A stretch of 64,000 nt of DNA from Magnetococcales bacterium (GTDB taxonomy: Bacteria > Pseudomonadota > Magnetococcia > Magnetococcales > UBA8363). The translations under genes and the position numbers were made by a program. The number at the start of each line of letters is the position of its first letter. Position 1 is the stretch's first letter. Positions 42,501 through 52,333 of this stretch are shown here, in pieces. The notes beneath the pieces were generated by a model. That model ran no database searches, was not told where the DNA came from, and was given only the letters and a program-made list of their open reading frames with translations. Location of the stretch: positions 62,001 to 126,000 of the forward strand of contig JADFYU010000004.1 in assembly GCA_015232865.1 (NCBI GenBank), written 5' to 3'.

Positions 42501-43125
42501 TATTGAAGACAGCCAAGGCTATAGAAACCAGAATACCGATAAAAAACAGCAAAAAGGAGATAAAAATCGCTTCTTGATGTTGCGCTTCCGCATTGGCGTG
42601 AAACGTATCGGCTTTGTTGCGTGCAAAGAGGATGAACTCGTTGATTGTTAATGTCAGTTTTTTTACATATTCCGACGCTTTTCCGTACGTAATATCCAGA
42701 GCGATCTGGTTTTCGCCGCGACGCAGGTGTTCAATGGCACTATCACGGATGGGTTTCCAACCGTTCAAAAGGGAGCGCAGTTCATCGACCTTGGTCTTTT
42801 CGCCCAAAAAACGTTCGTAAACCAAATCCAGATCTTTGAAGACCTTCCATTCCAAGTCAGCTATTGCCGTAATAGCCCCTTCCAACTCCTGTTCATCTTT
42901 AGATAGCACCAACCCCCTCATGATGTGGTGCATACGAACAATGCTGCCATCAATCCGTAGAATGGCCGTACTCACCGTAAAAGGGTGCCGATAGAGGTTG
43001 CGTTCGTATTCGGCCAACTTTTGCAAATAATAGGCGTTGATTGCATTTGCAACCGCAAACACGGCAATCAGCAACGCAAACGTCCAACCAAGTCGGTATC
43101 CAATTTTAAGGTGACGGAAAAACAT
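39580..43125 (-). CDS. Membrane sensor hybrid histidine kinase (HAMP-GAF-HK-REC-REC-REC)
   Basis: A 1181-residue kinase. A first membrane helix (about 12-32: [18 protein letters not shown]) and a second (about 185-210: [20 protein letters not shown]) flank a helical periplasmic sensor. HAMP follows ([22 protein letters not shown]), then GAF, a long coiled coil ([20 protein letters not shown]), HisKA ([18 protein letters not shown]), HATPase ([27 protein letters not shown]) and three receivers with Asp in [23 protein letters not shown] and [12 protein letters not shown]. It is the first gene of the kinase-CheR-CheB-kinase operon. ATG 43125 has AGGGAG 7 bases upstream; the longer frame up to 43224 would read through a MITE element and is rejected. 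Confidence 0.92.
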   Translation of the reverse strand: MFFRHLKIGYRLGWTFALLIAVFAVANAINAYYLQKLAEYERNLYRHPFTVSTAILRIDGSIVRMHHIMRGLVLSKDEQELEGAITAIADLEWKVFKDLDLVYERFLGEKTKVDELRSLLNGWKPIRDSAIEHLRRGENQIALDITYGKASEYVKKLTLTINEFILFARNKADTFHANAEAQHQEAIFISFLLFFIGILVSIALAVFNTRSIVYPIRRLSSVAGKIAAGDLSSRVGFQGTDEFGQLARVFDQMASQTEESIWVQSSSTDLMTHLQRAENLPDLAESLIRYLTPLLQGGHGVVYLLDEQSGRYELQASYGYEHRKNLRTSFAPGEGLIGQCVREKRPIRLNNVPDDYVLISSGLGEGKPLSIYAFPILSHEQVLCVMEIAAFQSFSSAQLAVLKESSQSISLIMENLRRSYRAQELLKQTQAQAEKLSAQQEELRQANEVMKKQTDSLQASEEELRIQQDNLSAANRNLQEKTQRLMDEQSAREQANQVLQQKALELEQASRYKSEFLANMSHELRTPLNSLLILAKSFSQNREGNLQPGQIEAARIIHASGEDLLRLINDILDLAKIEAGRMELHLETMNLTEFSHVLVEQVRPMAETKGLEFEVSIEPELPDHFYTDWERCGQILKNLLANAIKFCQEGSVSIHFQRPDPASLPPPPANFPKEGLAVLVTDTGIGIPEDKIQIIFEAFQQGDGTTNRHFGGTGLGLSISLELAKALGGSIAVHSQEGKGSTFALFLPAQGTRLEKNPEILNKVLAASPLPTPASPEIVPLVADDRKSLLPRDPSILIIEDDQNFARTICLLFHEKGFKCVVATDGRTGLSLAMQHQPIGIILDLGLPDLDGWSVLDCLKQNSETRHIPVHIVSGQEHLADEMQKGAIGFLRKPVSSSQLEMALDRIQYFHTSKIRELLVVEDNLAAQKAIISLLDNDTINITTTATGEEASTLLKDRHFDCMILDLGLPDMTGFELLDRLHDLPEVHKPPVVVYSGRDLSRDEYQHLQHYTDSIVIKGAKSADRLLDEVVLFLHSVEEKLPESQRQMLRQVHDPEQTLLNKKVLLVDDDVRNTFALSRTLELNGLKVMISASGQKALEILADNSDIQLVLMDIMMPEMDGYQTMQEIRKTRSMQKLPIIAVTAKAMLEDRERCLAAGANDYLPKPIDTDRLLSMMRVWLY

Positions 43126-43574
43126 CGACTGCTCCCTTGATATTTCATGGTGAACGGCACAGAGAAGCGAGTAGGTGGTCATTTTCATCTGGAAACGGCG
43201 GTTGACAGTCGGTACACGGCGCAATCCATTGATTTACGGCTGGATCAGGAAAACCGGTGTCATCGGCGTAAAAATGAGTTTTTTCGCCTGTTTTCCTGAT
43301 GGATCAATGGATTGACCAAGATACATACTGACAACTGCCATCTCCAGGTTATCTCTCTCCCCAGTCAATGCGCGATTATGATGTCAGGATATCACGAAAA
43401 ATCATCGACCGTCACCTTGCCTGAACATTTTCATGGCGGATTTTTGGGAATCTAATAACATTTGGCTCAATTATATGGTAATATTCGTCAGAATTGTGTT
43501 GTACCAACCGCTCTTCTTAGATTAATATGCGTTAACCAATGGCTTGTTTCGAATCAAAACAAGGGGCAGCTACG
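43126..43574. other. Divergent intergenic region with a full MITE
   Basis: 449 bp between the sensor kinase and the hemerythrin-like gene, holding the promoters of both and the full element at 43188-43348. No other strong signal was identified by eye. Confidence 0.45.
43188..43348. repeat. Full-length MITE-family element (about 160 bp)
   Basis: Begins CTGGAAACGGCGGTTG and ends CAACTGCCATCTCCAGG. Internal arms are also complementary: CAATCCATTGAT (43222-43233) pairs with ATCAATGGATTG (43303-43314), and TCAGGAAAAC with GTTTTCCTGA, so nearly the whole element can fold into one long hairpin. No coding frame lies inside. It is 63 bases upstream of the sensor-kinase start. Confidence 0.8.
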
Positions 43575-44012
43575 ATGAGTTTTTCACTGATAAACGAATT
43601 AAAGAGTGAGCATCAACAACTTCTTTTGGCATTTCAAGAGATTGACGGTCTAGGCATCAACTCCATGCTCGGACGCCAAAAGTTGATCAAGCTGGGGCGT
43701 TTTTTGGAAAACCATTTTAAAAAGGAGAACGCCGGCGTCTACATGCTGTTGGAAAAAATAGCGGAAAATGATTCCAACGTCATGATGATGCTCTATCGAA
43801 ACAACCGGGATCTGGAAGATATCTCCGATGAGATTCGCTCCTTCTTCCGATTTTGCACCCGGATGGATGCCCAGGAGATCTGCAAAGACCGCTATGCCAT
43901 GGTCAAGGAACAACTTAAAGCCCGAATCGATCGGGAAGAGCTGTTTATCTTCGAATCCTTCCTGAACGTGGTATCGAACATGTTTGATCGCTGTCCAGCC
44001 GAGCCTGTGTAA
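43575..44012 (+). CDS. Hemerythrin-like helical protein
   Basis: A 145-residue all-helical protein. The openings LKSEHQQLLLAFQEID and LGRFLENHFKKENAGVYMLL resemble helices A and B of hemerythrin domains (H..., then HFxxE). The C-terminal half lacks the later histidines that complete the diiron site, so iron binding is doubtful; AlgQ/Rsd-like helical bundles are an alternative. ATG 43575 has AAGGGG 8 bases upstream and is preferred to the longer frame from 43539. hisC follows on the same strand, but with a gap of about 135 bp. Confidence 0.65.
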   Translation: MSFSLINELKSEHQQLLLAFQEIDGLGINSMLGRQKLIKLGRFLENHFKKENAGVYMLLEKIAENDSNVMMMLYRNNRDLEDISDEIRSFFRFCTRMDAQEICKDRYAMVKEQLKARIDREELFIFESFLNVVSNMFDRCPAEPV

Positions 44013-44147
44013 ACCGTATATTTTTTTTCGGCAATCCCTTTGCATTCCAACGTGAAACCACTCGACAGCTGCACTCCCCCGCTTACACTCTTAGGAGCCC
44101 TCCTTCGTGGCGAGTTCTCACGCATACGATCTTTAAAGGTTTTCTTA

Positions 44148-45263
44148 ATGAACCAGAAAAACCATGATTTTTCATTCTTGTTCCGTCCCGGCATCCTCTC
44201 CATCCGACCGTACAGTCCCGGGAAACCCATTGAGGAGGTTCAGAGAGAGTTGGGTCTGTCTGACATCATCAAGCTGGCCAGCAACGAAGATCCTGAAGGA
44301 CCGCACCCAGCGGTTGTTCAGGCCATTCAACAGGCGGCCCTGGAAATCAACCGCTATCCCGATGGCAGCGGCTATCACTTAACCAAAAAATTGGCCGGTC
44401 AACTGGGCTGTGAATCAGAATCAATTCTGTTGGGTAATGGCTCAAACGAGCTGTTGAACATGGTGGTGCGCGCATTGATCTCTCCCGGTGAAAACATGGT
44501 TTTTGCCCGGCCCAGTTTCATTGTCTATGACCTGGCGGCGGAGATGAATTTTGAGTGTGGGCGGGCCATCTCCCTGAATGATCAGGACCGCCACGACCTG
44601 CAAGCCATGGCCGATGCGGTGGATGGAAACACCAAATTGATGATGATCTGCAACCCCAACAATCCCACTGGAACCTACAACACCAAACAGGAAATCGTCC
44701 GACTGCTCGATCAACTGCCAAACCGGGTGATCGTCTTGTTGGACGAGGCCTATTTTGAATACGCCTTTGCCGAGGATTATCCCGACGGCTTAAAACTCCT
44801 GGCCGACTACCCCAATCTACTGATCGCCCGAACCTTCTCAAAAATTCACGCTCTGGCCGGTCTACGCATCGGCTATCTGGTTGGTCATCCGAACCTGATC
44901 AAACAACTGCAAAAGACCCGAGAACCGTTCAACGTCAACTCTCTGGCTCAGGCGGCGGCCTCAGCAGCGTTGGATCTGCCGGATCTGGTCAGAAAAAGAC
45001 GGCAACGCAATCGAGAACAGGGGATTTGGATGGCTGAACAGTTGACCAACTTGGGATTTACGGTGGTACCGTCGCAAACCAATTTCATCTTTGCCCGCCA
45101 CACCACGAATGCCGGTGAGATTTTTGACCGACTGTTAAAAGCCGGTGTCATCATCCGCCCCATGTCGGCTTTTGGCCTGGGACAAGGAGCCGTCCGCATC
45201 ACCATCGGCCTGCCGGAAGAGAACCGTCGCTGCCTGTCCGCACTTCAGGAGTGTTGCGCTTAA
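44148..45263 (+). CDS. hisC: Histidinol-phosphate aminotransferase
   Basis: A PLP enzyme converting imidazole-acetol phosphate and glutamate to histidinol phosphate; relatives also transaminate aromatic amino acids. The 371 residues show IRPYSPGKPIEEVQRELG, IKLASNEDPEGPHP, LLGNGSNELLNM, MICNPNNPTGTYN, VLLDEAYFEY, ARTFSKIHALAGLRIGYLVG (catalytic Lys in SKIHALAG) and a C-terminal RITIGLPEEN. ATG 44148 with AAAGG upstream fits the family N-terminus; the longer frame from 44040 adds unrelated residues. No other his genes adjoin. A role in aromatic amino-acid transamination feeding the iorAB module is possible but unsupported. Confidence 0.93.
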   Translation: MNQKNHDFSFLFRPGILSIRPYSPGKPIEEVQRELGLSDIIKLASNEDPEGPHPAVVQAIQQAALEINRYPDGSGYHLTKKLAGQLGCESESILLGNGSNELLNMVVRALISPGENMVFARPSFIVYDLAAEMNFECGRAISLNDQDRHDLQAMADAVDGNTKLMMICNPNNPTGTYNTKQEIVRLLDQLPNRVIVLLDEAYFEYAFAEDYPDGLKLLADYPNLLIARTFSKIHALAGLRIGYLVGHPNLIKQLQKTREPFNVNSLAQAAASAALDLPDLVRKRRQRNREQGIWMAEQLTNLGFTVVPSQTNFIFARHTTNAGEIFDRLLKAGVIIRPMSAFGLGQGAVRITIGLPEENRRCLSALQECCA

Positions 45264-45268
45264 ACCAT

Positions 45269-45301
45269 CTGTTGCAAAAAAAAATTGCAAACATGCAACA
45301 G
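45269..45301. promoter_or_regulatory. Nested inverted repeat between hisC and porin gene
   Basis: CTGTTGCA (45269-45276) and TGCAACAG (45294-45301) are perfectly complementary, with two further TTGCAA palindromes inside. It begins 6 bases after the hisC stop and about 93 bases before the porin start. It may be an operator or a weak hairpin terminator; the A-rich loop argues against a classical terminator. Confidence 0.4.
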
Positions 45302-45393
45302 AACTGCTATCAAACCCAACTTGATGGAGATCATCTAAAAATCTGATTGAGAGCAGACATTCTAAAATTTTTGCAGAGAATATAGAGGGCAAC

Positions 45394-46707
45394 ATGAAAA
45401 AATCAATTTTGGCAGTGAGTCTGTTGATGGCCGGACTGACTGCTGCGCCACAAGCCGGAGCGAACACGGGTTTCTCCTGGGGGGGAGATCTTCGCGTTCG
45501 TCTGGTCAACTGGAACAACATCCCCGTCGCCAACGGTGCAACGGCCTTGACTCAATGGCAATACCACCGGACCCGCACACGGGTCTGGGGTGCCTACGGA
45601 TTTACCCCGGACGTTTCGGTCAAAGCCCGTTTGAACAATGAATTCTGGGATTTTTCCGACGGGAAACCGGCCGGTCGTCCCCTGGATAATCAAGAATTCT
45701 TAAGCGAAATCGTTCCCGACAATCTTTACGTGGATGTCAACAATCTGTTGGGAGGAAAACTCAACTTGCGCATCGGTCGCCAGGATATGATCTATGGAAC
45801 CGGCAAGATTATTCTGGACGGAACACCGGAGGACGGTTCTCGGACCATTTTCTTCGATGCCATCAAAGCCCAATATAAACTCAACGACAGCATGACGATC
45901 GATCTGTTCGGCGTGATGAACAATGATGAAGATCCCCTGACCATCAACAGCCATCATCGCAATCTCTCACCCAACGATATTGACGAAAGCGCCGTCGGTA
46001 TCTACGTTAAAAATGCCCATCAGCAGTATCCCTCCGAGTTGTACTATGTCTACAAGCACGAGAATGACACCAGCGTAGCCAACAATGACATCGACCTGCA
46101 CACCTTTGGTGCGCGGATTATGCCCAAGTTCAGCGCATCCCTCTCCGGCAACCTGGAAGTGGCCGTGCAGGATGGTGAAATGGACAACAACGCCGTCACC
46201 GATATCGGTGGTTGGATGGTTGATGCCAAATTGGCCTATAACCTGCCGATTCTGCCCAGCATGAAGCCGGTCGTGGATTTGAGCTATTATTTCCTTTCCG
46301 GCGATGATGCCGGCAGCACCACCGATAACGAGGGATGGTGGTCGGTGTTTGGTCGGTGGTCACAAAACCAGGAGCTCTTCGTTTACTCCTACATCGGAAC
46401 CAATGGCGCACAGCGTGGGGGTCCGGCTTGGTGGTCCAATCTCTCTTCCCCATCCGTTGGCCTGAACATGGCCGTTACCGAAAAGGGTAAGCTGGACCTG
46501 CGCACAGCCTGGTTGATGGCGGACGAGGATCTGGGAGCCGGAACCGGTAAAGACCGGGGATTGTACGTCACCTCCAAGTTTGCCTATCAGTTCAGTGACA
46601 ACCTTTCCGGCCGTATCGTTTATGAGTTTTTAAACCCCGGAAACTATGACCTCAGCACAGCTGACAACGCTCATTTCTTTCAAACCCAGGTTATCTTTAA
46701 ATTCTAG
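45394..46707 (+). CDS. Outer-membrane porin, alginate-export (AlgE-like) family
   Basis: A 437-residue outer-membrane beta-barrel. The signal peptide is SILAVSLLMAGLTAAPQAGA. The mature protein is built of alternating amphipathic strands, opening GFSWGGDLRVRLVNWNN and ending in a C-terminal Phe (QTQVIFKF), the barrel-assembly signal. The early stretch ALTQWQYHRTRTRVWGAYGF and NLRIGRQDMIYGTGKIILDG are typical of the alginate-export barrel family. It precedes the livKHMGF operon, from which it is separated by a strong hairpin, so it may supply outer-membrane passage for the same substrates. AGAGGG precedes the ATG. Confidence 0.85.
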   Translation: MKKSILAVSLLMAGLTAAPQAGANTGFSWGGDLRVRLVNWNNIPVANGATALTQWQYHRTRTRVWGAYGFTPDVSVKARLNNEFWDFSDGKPAGRPLDNQEFLSEIVPDNLYVDVNNLLGGKLNLRIGRQDMIYGTGKIILDGTPEDGSRTIFFDAIKAQYKLNDSMTIDLFGVMNNDEDPLTINSHHRNLSPNDIDESAVGIYVKNAHQQYPSELYYVYKHENDTSVANNDIDLHTFGARIMPKFSASLSGNLEVAVQDGEMDNNAVTDIGGWMVDAKLAYNLPILPSMKPVVDLSYYFLSGDDAGSTTDNEGWWSVFGRWSQNQELFVYSYIGTNGAQRGGPAWWSNLSSPSVGLNMAVTEKGKLDLRTAWLMADEDLGAGTGKDRGLYVTSKFAYQFSDNLSGRIVYEFLNPGNYDLSTADNAHFFQTQVIFKF

Positions 46708-46768
46708 CCTATGGGGTCGTCAAGGCCCGTTTATCCGCTTTGACCCGTCGGCCTGATTGTGATTCTAA

Positions 46769-46804
46769 CTGACCTCTTATCGATTGGTTTCGACAAGAGG
46801 TCAG
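46769..46804 (+). terminator. Hairpin terminator/attenuator between porin and liv operon
   Basis: CTGACCTCTT (46769-46778) pairs perfectly with AAGAGGTCAG (46795-46804), and the inner TCGA pair extends the stem to leave a TTGGTT loop. It is followed by TCTGGTTTT, a weak U tract. Position 62 bases after the porin stop fits partial termination before livK. Confidence 0.55.
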
Positions 46805-46842
46805 TCTGGTTTTAATTCACCTCTTGTTAGGATACGAAAACG

Positions 46843-47979
46843 ATGAAAAGTCCCATAAATAGCCTGCTTGCCGGTTTTGTGTTTCTTATTTCCTGTGCAT
46901 CGGCTCAGGCTGACAACATCAAGATCGGAACCTTTTTGGCGGTAACCGGACCGGCCTCCTTTCTCGGAGATCCCGAGCTGAAAACGTTGCAGATGTATGT
47001 TGACAAGATCAATGCCCAAGGGGGAGTTAATGGACGTCAAATCACTTTGATCCATTACGACACCGGCGCAAACCCTAAAAATGCCGTCAGTTTTGCCAAA
47101 CGCTTGATCAAAAAAGATCAGGTTGATCTGATCGTCGGAGGCTCCACCTCCGGCACCACCATGGCGGTAATCCCCACCATCGAGGAAGAACAAATTCCCT
47201 TCATCTCCATGGCTGGCTCCATCAAAATTGTCGAACCGGTCAAAAAATGGGTTTTCAAAACCCCTCATACCGATAAAATGGCCGCCGAGAAAATTTTCAT
47301 CGACATGAAAAAACGGGGAATCACCAAAGTCGGCCTGATTTCCGGTTCCGGTGGTTTTGGCAAATCCGGTCGGGATCAAGTCTTGGATCTGGCTCCAAGT
47401 CACGGCATCGAAATTGTCGCCGACGAATCCTACGGCAACAAAGACACCGATATGACCGCCCAACTTTCAAAGGTTCGTGCGGCCAATCCGGACGCTATTC
47501 TCAATTTTGGCTTTGGCTCCGGCCCGGCCATCGTCACGAAAAACATTCAGCAGTTGGGCATCACCCTGCCCCTCTATCAATCCCATGGCGTCGCCTCCAT
47601 GAAATATATTGAAATGGCTGGTCAAGCCGCTGAAAATGTCCGTCTGCCCGCAGCCTCTCTGTTGGTTGCCGACAAACTACCCGATTCGGATCCGCAAAAA
47701 TCGGTTATTCAAGCGTACAAATCCAGCTACGAGAGCCAATTTGGTCCGGTTTCCACCTTTGGTGGACACGCCTATGACGCTTTGTACATCGCGGTCGAAG
47801 CCATCAAGCGGGCAGGCTCTACCGACAAGAATGCGGTTCGGGATGAAATTGAAAAAACCCAAAATTTTATCGGTGCCGGCGGTATCTTCAACATGAGCCA
47901 GGAGGATCATCTGGGTCTGAAGTTGGATGCCTTTAAAATGTTGGAAATTAAAAATGGTGATTGGTCCATCGTCGAATAA
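46843..47979 (+). CDS. livK: Branched-chain amino acid-type ABC transporter substrate-binding protein
   Basis: A periplasmic binding protein of 378 residues. The signal peptide SLLAGFVFLISCASAQA contains LISC, so it could be cleaved by either signal peptidase I (after AQA) or II as a lipoprotein. The mature part follows the Leu/Ile/Val-binding fold: IKIGTFLAVTGPASFLGDPE, INAQGGVNGRQITLIHYDTG, DLIVGGSTSGTTMAVIPTIEE and VSTFGGHAYDALYIAVEAI. It is first in the livKHMGF operon; the true substrate could be other amino acids, amides or aromatic acids. Confidence 0.93.
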   Translation: MKSPINSLLAGFVFLISCASAQADNIKIGTFLAVTGPASFLGDPELKTLQMYVDKINAQGGVNGRQITLIHYDTGANPKNAVSFAKRLIKKDQVDLIVGGSTSGTTMAVIPTIEEEQIPFISMAGSIKIVEPVKKWVFKTPHTDKMAAEKIFIDMKKRGITKVGLISGSGGFGKSGRDQVLDLAPSHGIEIVADESYGNKDTDMTAQLSKVRAANPDAILNFGFGSGPAIVTKNIQQLGITLPLYQSHGVASMKYIEMAGQAAENVRLPAASLLVADKLPDSDPQKSVIQAYKSSYESQFGPVSTFGGHAYDALYIAVEAIKRAGSTDKNAVRDEIEKTQNFIGAGGIFNMSQEDHLGLKLDAFKMLEIKNGDWSIVE

Positions 47980-47990
47980 GTGGAAAACAG

Positions 47991-48866
47991 ATGGGTGAAG
48001 TTCTTCTACAATCATTGATCACCGGCATTACCATCGGTTCGGCCTATGCTTTGGTCGGGTTGGGGTTTGCCATCATCTTCAATGCGTCGGACGTGGTCAA
48101 CTTTGCTCAAGGTGAATTTGTGATGATCGGAGCCATGAGTGCTGTCGCACTCTTGGCCTCCGGTTTTCCTTTTATCCTGGCGATCATTTTTTCCCTGCTC
48201 ATTACCGTCGCCATTGGCATGATACTGGAGAAATTCGCCATTGAGCCGGCCAAATCGGCTACGGTTGTCTCCACCATCATCATCACCATCGGTGCCTCCA
48301 TTTTTCTTCGTGGAGCGGCTCTATTGATTTGGGGAAAAGATTTTCACACCCTACCCGCCTTTTCCGGCGATTTGCCCATTCACATCGGCAGTGCCACCAT
48401 AACCCCGCAAAGCTTATGGGTGATGGCCATCACGGCTGTTTTGGTTTTTTTGGTTCGGCTGTTTTTCAACAAAACAGTTACCGGCAAAGCGATTCTGGCC
48501 TGTTCCGCCAACCCCACGGCGGCCGCCTTGATCGGCATTCCGGTCCGACGCATGATGCTTTTTTCCTACGGTCTTTCCGCATTGTTGGGCGGCAGTGCCG
48601 GGGTGTTGATCGCGCCGGTGGCATTCACCTCTTACGATGCGGGAATGATGTTGGGGTTGAAGGGGTTTGCCGCTGCCATCCTAGGTGGATTGGGCAACCC
48701 CATGGGAGCGGTGGCCGGCGGCGTAATCTTGGGGGTTTTGGAATCGTTGGGTGCCGGTTTGATCAGCTCCGGCTACAAAGACGCCATTGCCTTTGTTCTG
48801 CTGCTTTTGGTCTTATTCTTAAAACCACACGGACTGTTCGGACGCTCCGGGGGAAGTCGGGTATGA
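47991..48866 (+). CDS. livH: Branched-chain amino acid-type ABC transporter permease LivH
   Basis: An inner-membrane permease of 291 residues with about eight hydrophobic segments. Family stretches are LITGITIGSAYALVGLGFAI, NFAQGEFVMIGAM and the ATPase-docking region GLKGFAAAILGGLGNPMGAVAGG. ATG 47991 follows the livK stop by 11 bases and gives MGEVLLQSLITG, the normal LivH N-terminus; a longer frame overlapping livK is rejected. It overlaps livM by 4 bp. Confidence 0.94.
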   Translation: MGEVLLQSLITGITIGSAYALVGLGFAIIFNASDVVNFAQGEFVMIGAMSAVALLASGFPFILAIIFSLLITVAIGMILEKFAIEPAKSATVVSTIIITIGASIFLRGAALLIWGKDFHTLPAFSGDLPIHIGSATITPQSLWVMAITAVLVFLVRLFFNKTVTGKAILACSANPTAAALIGIPVRRMMLFSYGLSALLGGSAGVLIAPVAFTSYDAGMMLGLKGFAAAILGGLGNPMGAVAGGVILGVLESLGAGLISSGYKDAIAFVLLLLVLFLKPHGLFGRSGGSRV

Positions 48867-49834
48867 AACAAGATGCGGGATTTTTACTTTTGGCCACCTT
48901 GGTGGTTCTGGCTCCGATTTTGTTTCCGGGCAACTATTATGTGACCGTGGTTGGCGTGACCATCGCACTCAACGCCTTGATCGTCGTCGGACTCAACCTG
49001 CTCATGGGCTATACCGGACAGATCTCTCTGGGCCATGCGGCTTTTTTTGGCATCGGTGCCTATAGTTCCGGCCTGTTGACCACACAATTGGACTGGACTC
49101 CCTGGCCGGCCCTCCTCATGGGTTTGATCTGTACCTGGATTATAGCACAACTCATCTCCCGCCCTATTCTACGCCTGAAAGGCCACTATCTGGCCATGGC
49201 CACCCTGGGCTTTGGCATTATCATCAATATTATCATGGTTCAGGCCAGCGACATTACCGGCGGCCCCGACGGCCTCGCCGACATTCCGTCCCTCGCTCTG
49301 TTCGGTTGGCAGGTCGATAGTGACTTGAATTGGTATATTGTCGCCAACGGCGCCCTCCTGATCGGGATCTGGCTCTCTTTAAATCTGATGAACTCTCGAA
49401 TCGGCCTGGCTTTACGGGCGGTTCACGGTTCCGAAGTGGGCGCCCAGATGATGGGCGTGGATATTCAGCGAATCAAGGTGCGGGTATTCGTTCTCTCCGC
49501 TCTTTTTGCCTCCGTGGCCGGTAGCCTCTTTGCCCATCAACAGAGTTTTATCAGTCCCGGCTCATTTAGTTTCCACTTTTCCATCGAATTGGTGGTGATG
49601 GTGGTTCTGGGCGGAATGGCCTCCACCTATGGTGCTGTTTTTGGCGCCGTGGTCCTGACTTTGCTGCCGGAGACCCTGGTGGTCTTCGAGGAGTATGAGG
49701 TGTTGATATTGGGGGCCATCATGATGGGAATCATGATTTTTCTTCCTCAAGGTCTCTGGGTCGGGCTGAGCCAACAGTTCAGACAACGTTTTTTTCGTAA
49801 ACCGCGGTCAAACAGCACACCGGTAGCCTCCTGA
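48863..49834 (+). CDS. livM: Branched-chain amino acid-type ABC transporter permease LivM
   Basis: The second permease, 323 residues. Motifs include LNLLMGYTGQISLGHAAFFGIGAY near the N-terminus, TLGFGIIINIIMVQASDITGG, and the docking region FSFHFSIELVVMVVLGGMASTYGAVFGA. The ATG overlaps the livH stop (ATGA at 48863-48866). An open frame extends upstream to 48329, but that part is the shadow of livH. Confidence 0.95.
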   Translation: MKQDAGFLLLATLVVLAPILFPGNYYVTVVGVTIALNALIVVGLNLLMGYTGQISLGHAAFFGIGAYSSGLLTTQLDWTPWPALLMGLICTWIIAQLISRPILRLKGHYLAMATLGFGIIINIIMVQASDITGGPDGLADIPSLALFGWQVDSDLNWYIVANGALLIGIWLSLNLMNSRIGLALRAVHGSEVGAQMMGVDIQRIKVRVFVLSALFASVAGSLFAHQQSFISPGSFSFHFSIELVVMVVLGGMASTYGAVFGAVVLTLLPETLVVFEEYEVLILGAIMMGIMIFLPQGLWVGLSQQFRQRFFRKPRSNSTPVAS

Positions 49835-49835
49835 T

Positions 49836-50604
49836 ATGACAACCTTCCTGGAAACCGTAAACCTGACTAAAACATTCGGCGGGGTGGCGGCCATTTTCAA
49901 TCTGAGTTTTGCCACCGGAGCCGGATCGGTTTTTTCGATCATCGGTCCCAACGGGGCCGGAAAAACCACGCTGTTCAACCTGCTCTCCGGGATCTATCAA
50001 CCCACCTCCGGTGCCATTCGGTTTCAAGGCCAATCCCTGATTGGACTCACCCCGCATCAGATCGCCAATCTGGGTATTTCCCGTACTTTTCAAACCCCAC
50101 AGATTTTTTTCAACATGTCGGTTTTGGAAAACACCCTGGTCGGTTGCCACCGGCATGGAACCACGGGTTTTTTGTCCGCCGCTCTCCGATTGCCCCACGC
50201 CGTCAAGGAGTCACGGTTGATGGAAGAGCAGGCCCGCGACGCTTTGCATTTTTGTGGACTCCAGGAGTGGATCGACCGGGAAGCGGATTCCCTCCCCTAT
50301 GGCGCGCTCAAGCGGTTGGAAGTTTCTCGCGCTCTGACCACCCGGCCAACATTATTGCTGATGGATGAACCAGCGGCCGGATTGAACGACTCGGAAACCA
50401 AGGAGATGGGGGCCTTGATTCAAAAAATATGTGCAACGGGCGTATCGGTGATGCTGGTGGAGCATAACATGGATCTGGTAATGGAGATTTCCGACAATCT
50501 ACTGGTTCTGAACCATGGCGAGTATCTGGCTCAGGGAACCCCCGCACAGATACAAGAAAACCCCAAGGTTATCAAGGCTTATCTGGGCAGCGGGGAGGAG
50601 GACG

Positions 50605-50621
<17 letters not shown>
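49836..50621 (+). CDS. livG: Branched-chain amino acid-type ABC transporter ATPase LivG
   Basis: An ABC ATPase of 261 residues. Walker A is GPNGAGKTTLFNLLSG, the Q-loop region is ISRTFQTPQIFFNMSV, the signature region is atypical (SLPYGALKRLEVSRALTT in place of LSGGQ, as usual for LivG), Walker B is LLLMDEPAAGLN, and the switch His is in VEHNMDLVM. It starts 1 base after the livM stop. Confidence 0.95.
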
Positions 50622-51333
<712 letters not shown>

Positions 51334-51664
51334 TTCCAGATCAGACGGTTCTTTAAGAATACCTTTTTTTATCCTAGATACGGCAGTTGGAAGTGCGTAA
51401 GCGGTGCAACATATTGGTTTATCTGGTGAACTGGAAAAAATCGAAGTCACCTTGTTGGTGATGAGACTTTTTTCCAGTTTGCAAGGTGAATCAAGAGGTT
51501 GTGCCGATTGCGTGCTTACAACTGCCGTATCTAGGTTTATCCGGTCGGCGCCGGCTGTTGCCGAGTTGAATTCAGGCTTTGGAATTTTCCTATATTCAAC
51601 GGCGGCTGGTTGATAAAATAATTGATACTGCTCATAAAGACGGCTTGGAGAATGGAGAGGTCGG
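51334..51664. other. Intergenic region with a full MITE
   Basis: 331 bp between livF and the CBS-ACT gene, mostly occupied by the element at 51373-51535. A T-run (51364-51370) after livF lacks a foldable stem, so no intrinsic terminator is called. Confidence 0.5.
51373..51535. repeat. Full-length MITE-family element (163 bp), best-preserved copy
   Basis: Perfect 17-bp inverted ends, CCTAGATACGGCAGTTG and CAACTGCCGTATCTAGG. Inner arms also pair imperfectly: GTGCGTAAGCGGTGCAAC near the left with GTTGTGCCGATTGCGTGC near the right, and ACTGGAAAAAA with TTTTTTCCAGT around the centre. Both flanks read TTTAT, a likely 5-bp target duplication. No coding frame of note. Confidence 0.85.
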
Positions 51665-52312
51665 ATGTTTGTCAATCGAATCATGGTTCAACAGGTCGTT
51701 ACGATCAGCAGCGACACCCCTCTACCGATGATGACCCAGTTGATGCAAGAGCATGACATCAACCATCTTCCCGTTGTCCATCAGGGCAAGCTGGTGGGAT
51801 TGGTCTGTGAGGATGAGATCAAATTGGCCACACCGTCATCGGTCTCAACCCTGTCGATCAACGAAGCCAACTATCTGCTCAGCCAGGTTACGGCCAAAAA
51901 GATCATGCAGCGTCAGGTCATCACCTGTCAGCCCGACACCCTCATCGAAGAGGCGGCCCTCTCTCTGCGCCAAAACCAGATCACCTGTCTGCCGGTATTG
52001 GATGAAGATCGGTTGGTGGGAATCGTCACCACCGGCGACCTGCTGGATTTTTTTCTCGACATTACCGGCTGTACCTCCGAAGGAACCTCTCGTCTGGCCC
52101 TACACCTACCGGACGAGACCGGTCAGTTGACCGCTTTGACCGATCGTATCAACGCTCTGGGCGGCTATATCGCCACCATCATCTCGCCCATTCATCCCGA
52201 CGAAACCGGTTTACGGATCGTCATCGTTCGCTATCGGGCCGATAATCCTCAAAATCTGTCTGAAGCATTGACTCAGGATGGCTACGATCTGATCTCCACC
52301 CATCACTATTAA
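51665..52312 (+). CDS. CBS-pair protein with C-terminal ACT domain (AcuB-like)
   Basis: A 215-residue cytoplasmic regulator. Two CBS motifs cover about 1-140 (VNRIMVQQVVTISSDTPLPM, HDINHLPVVHQGKLVGLV; AKKIMQRQVITCQPDTLIEE, NQITCLPVLDEDRLVGIVT), which normally bind adenine nucleotides. An ACT-type domain follows (about 145-215: LALHLPDETGQLTALTDRIN), which normally binds amino acids. AcuB-like proteins of this layout are linked to acetoin or acyl-CoA metabolism, but the role is not settled. It is followed 21 bp later by the thioesterase gene, so it may report energy and amino-acid state to the downstream aromatic-acid genes. Confidence 0.85.
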   Translation: MFVNRIMVQQVVTISSDTPLPMMTQLMQEHDINHLPVVHQGKLVGLVCEDEIKLATPSSVSTLSINEANYLLSQVTAKKIMQRQVITCQPDTLIEEAALSLRQNQITCLPVLDEDRLVGIVTTGDLLDFFLDITGCTSEGTSRLALHLPDETGQLTALTDRINALGGYIATIISPIHPDETGLRIVIVRYRADNPQNLSEALTQDGYDLISTHHY

Positions 52313-52333
52313 ACTCGTGAATCGGTCAAACTG

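Noticed and set aside
43126..43224. N-terminal extension of the large sensor kinase
   Set aside because: It would translate part of a MITE element and precede the good ribosome site and membrane-helix start at 43125.
48329..48862. Upstream extension of the livM frame
   Set aside because: This part lies inside livH in another frame and translates to an arginine-rich, non-membrane sequence. The ATGA overlap at 48863 is the natural start.
51347..51370. Possible intrinsic terminator after livF
   Set aside because: A T-run is present, but the preceding bases can only pair with bulges and a one-base loop, so no stable stem forms.
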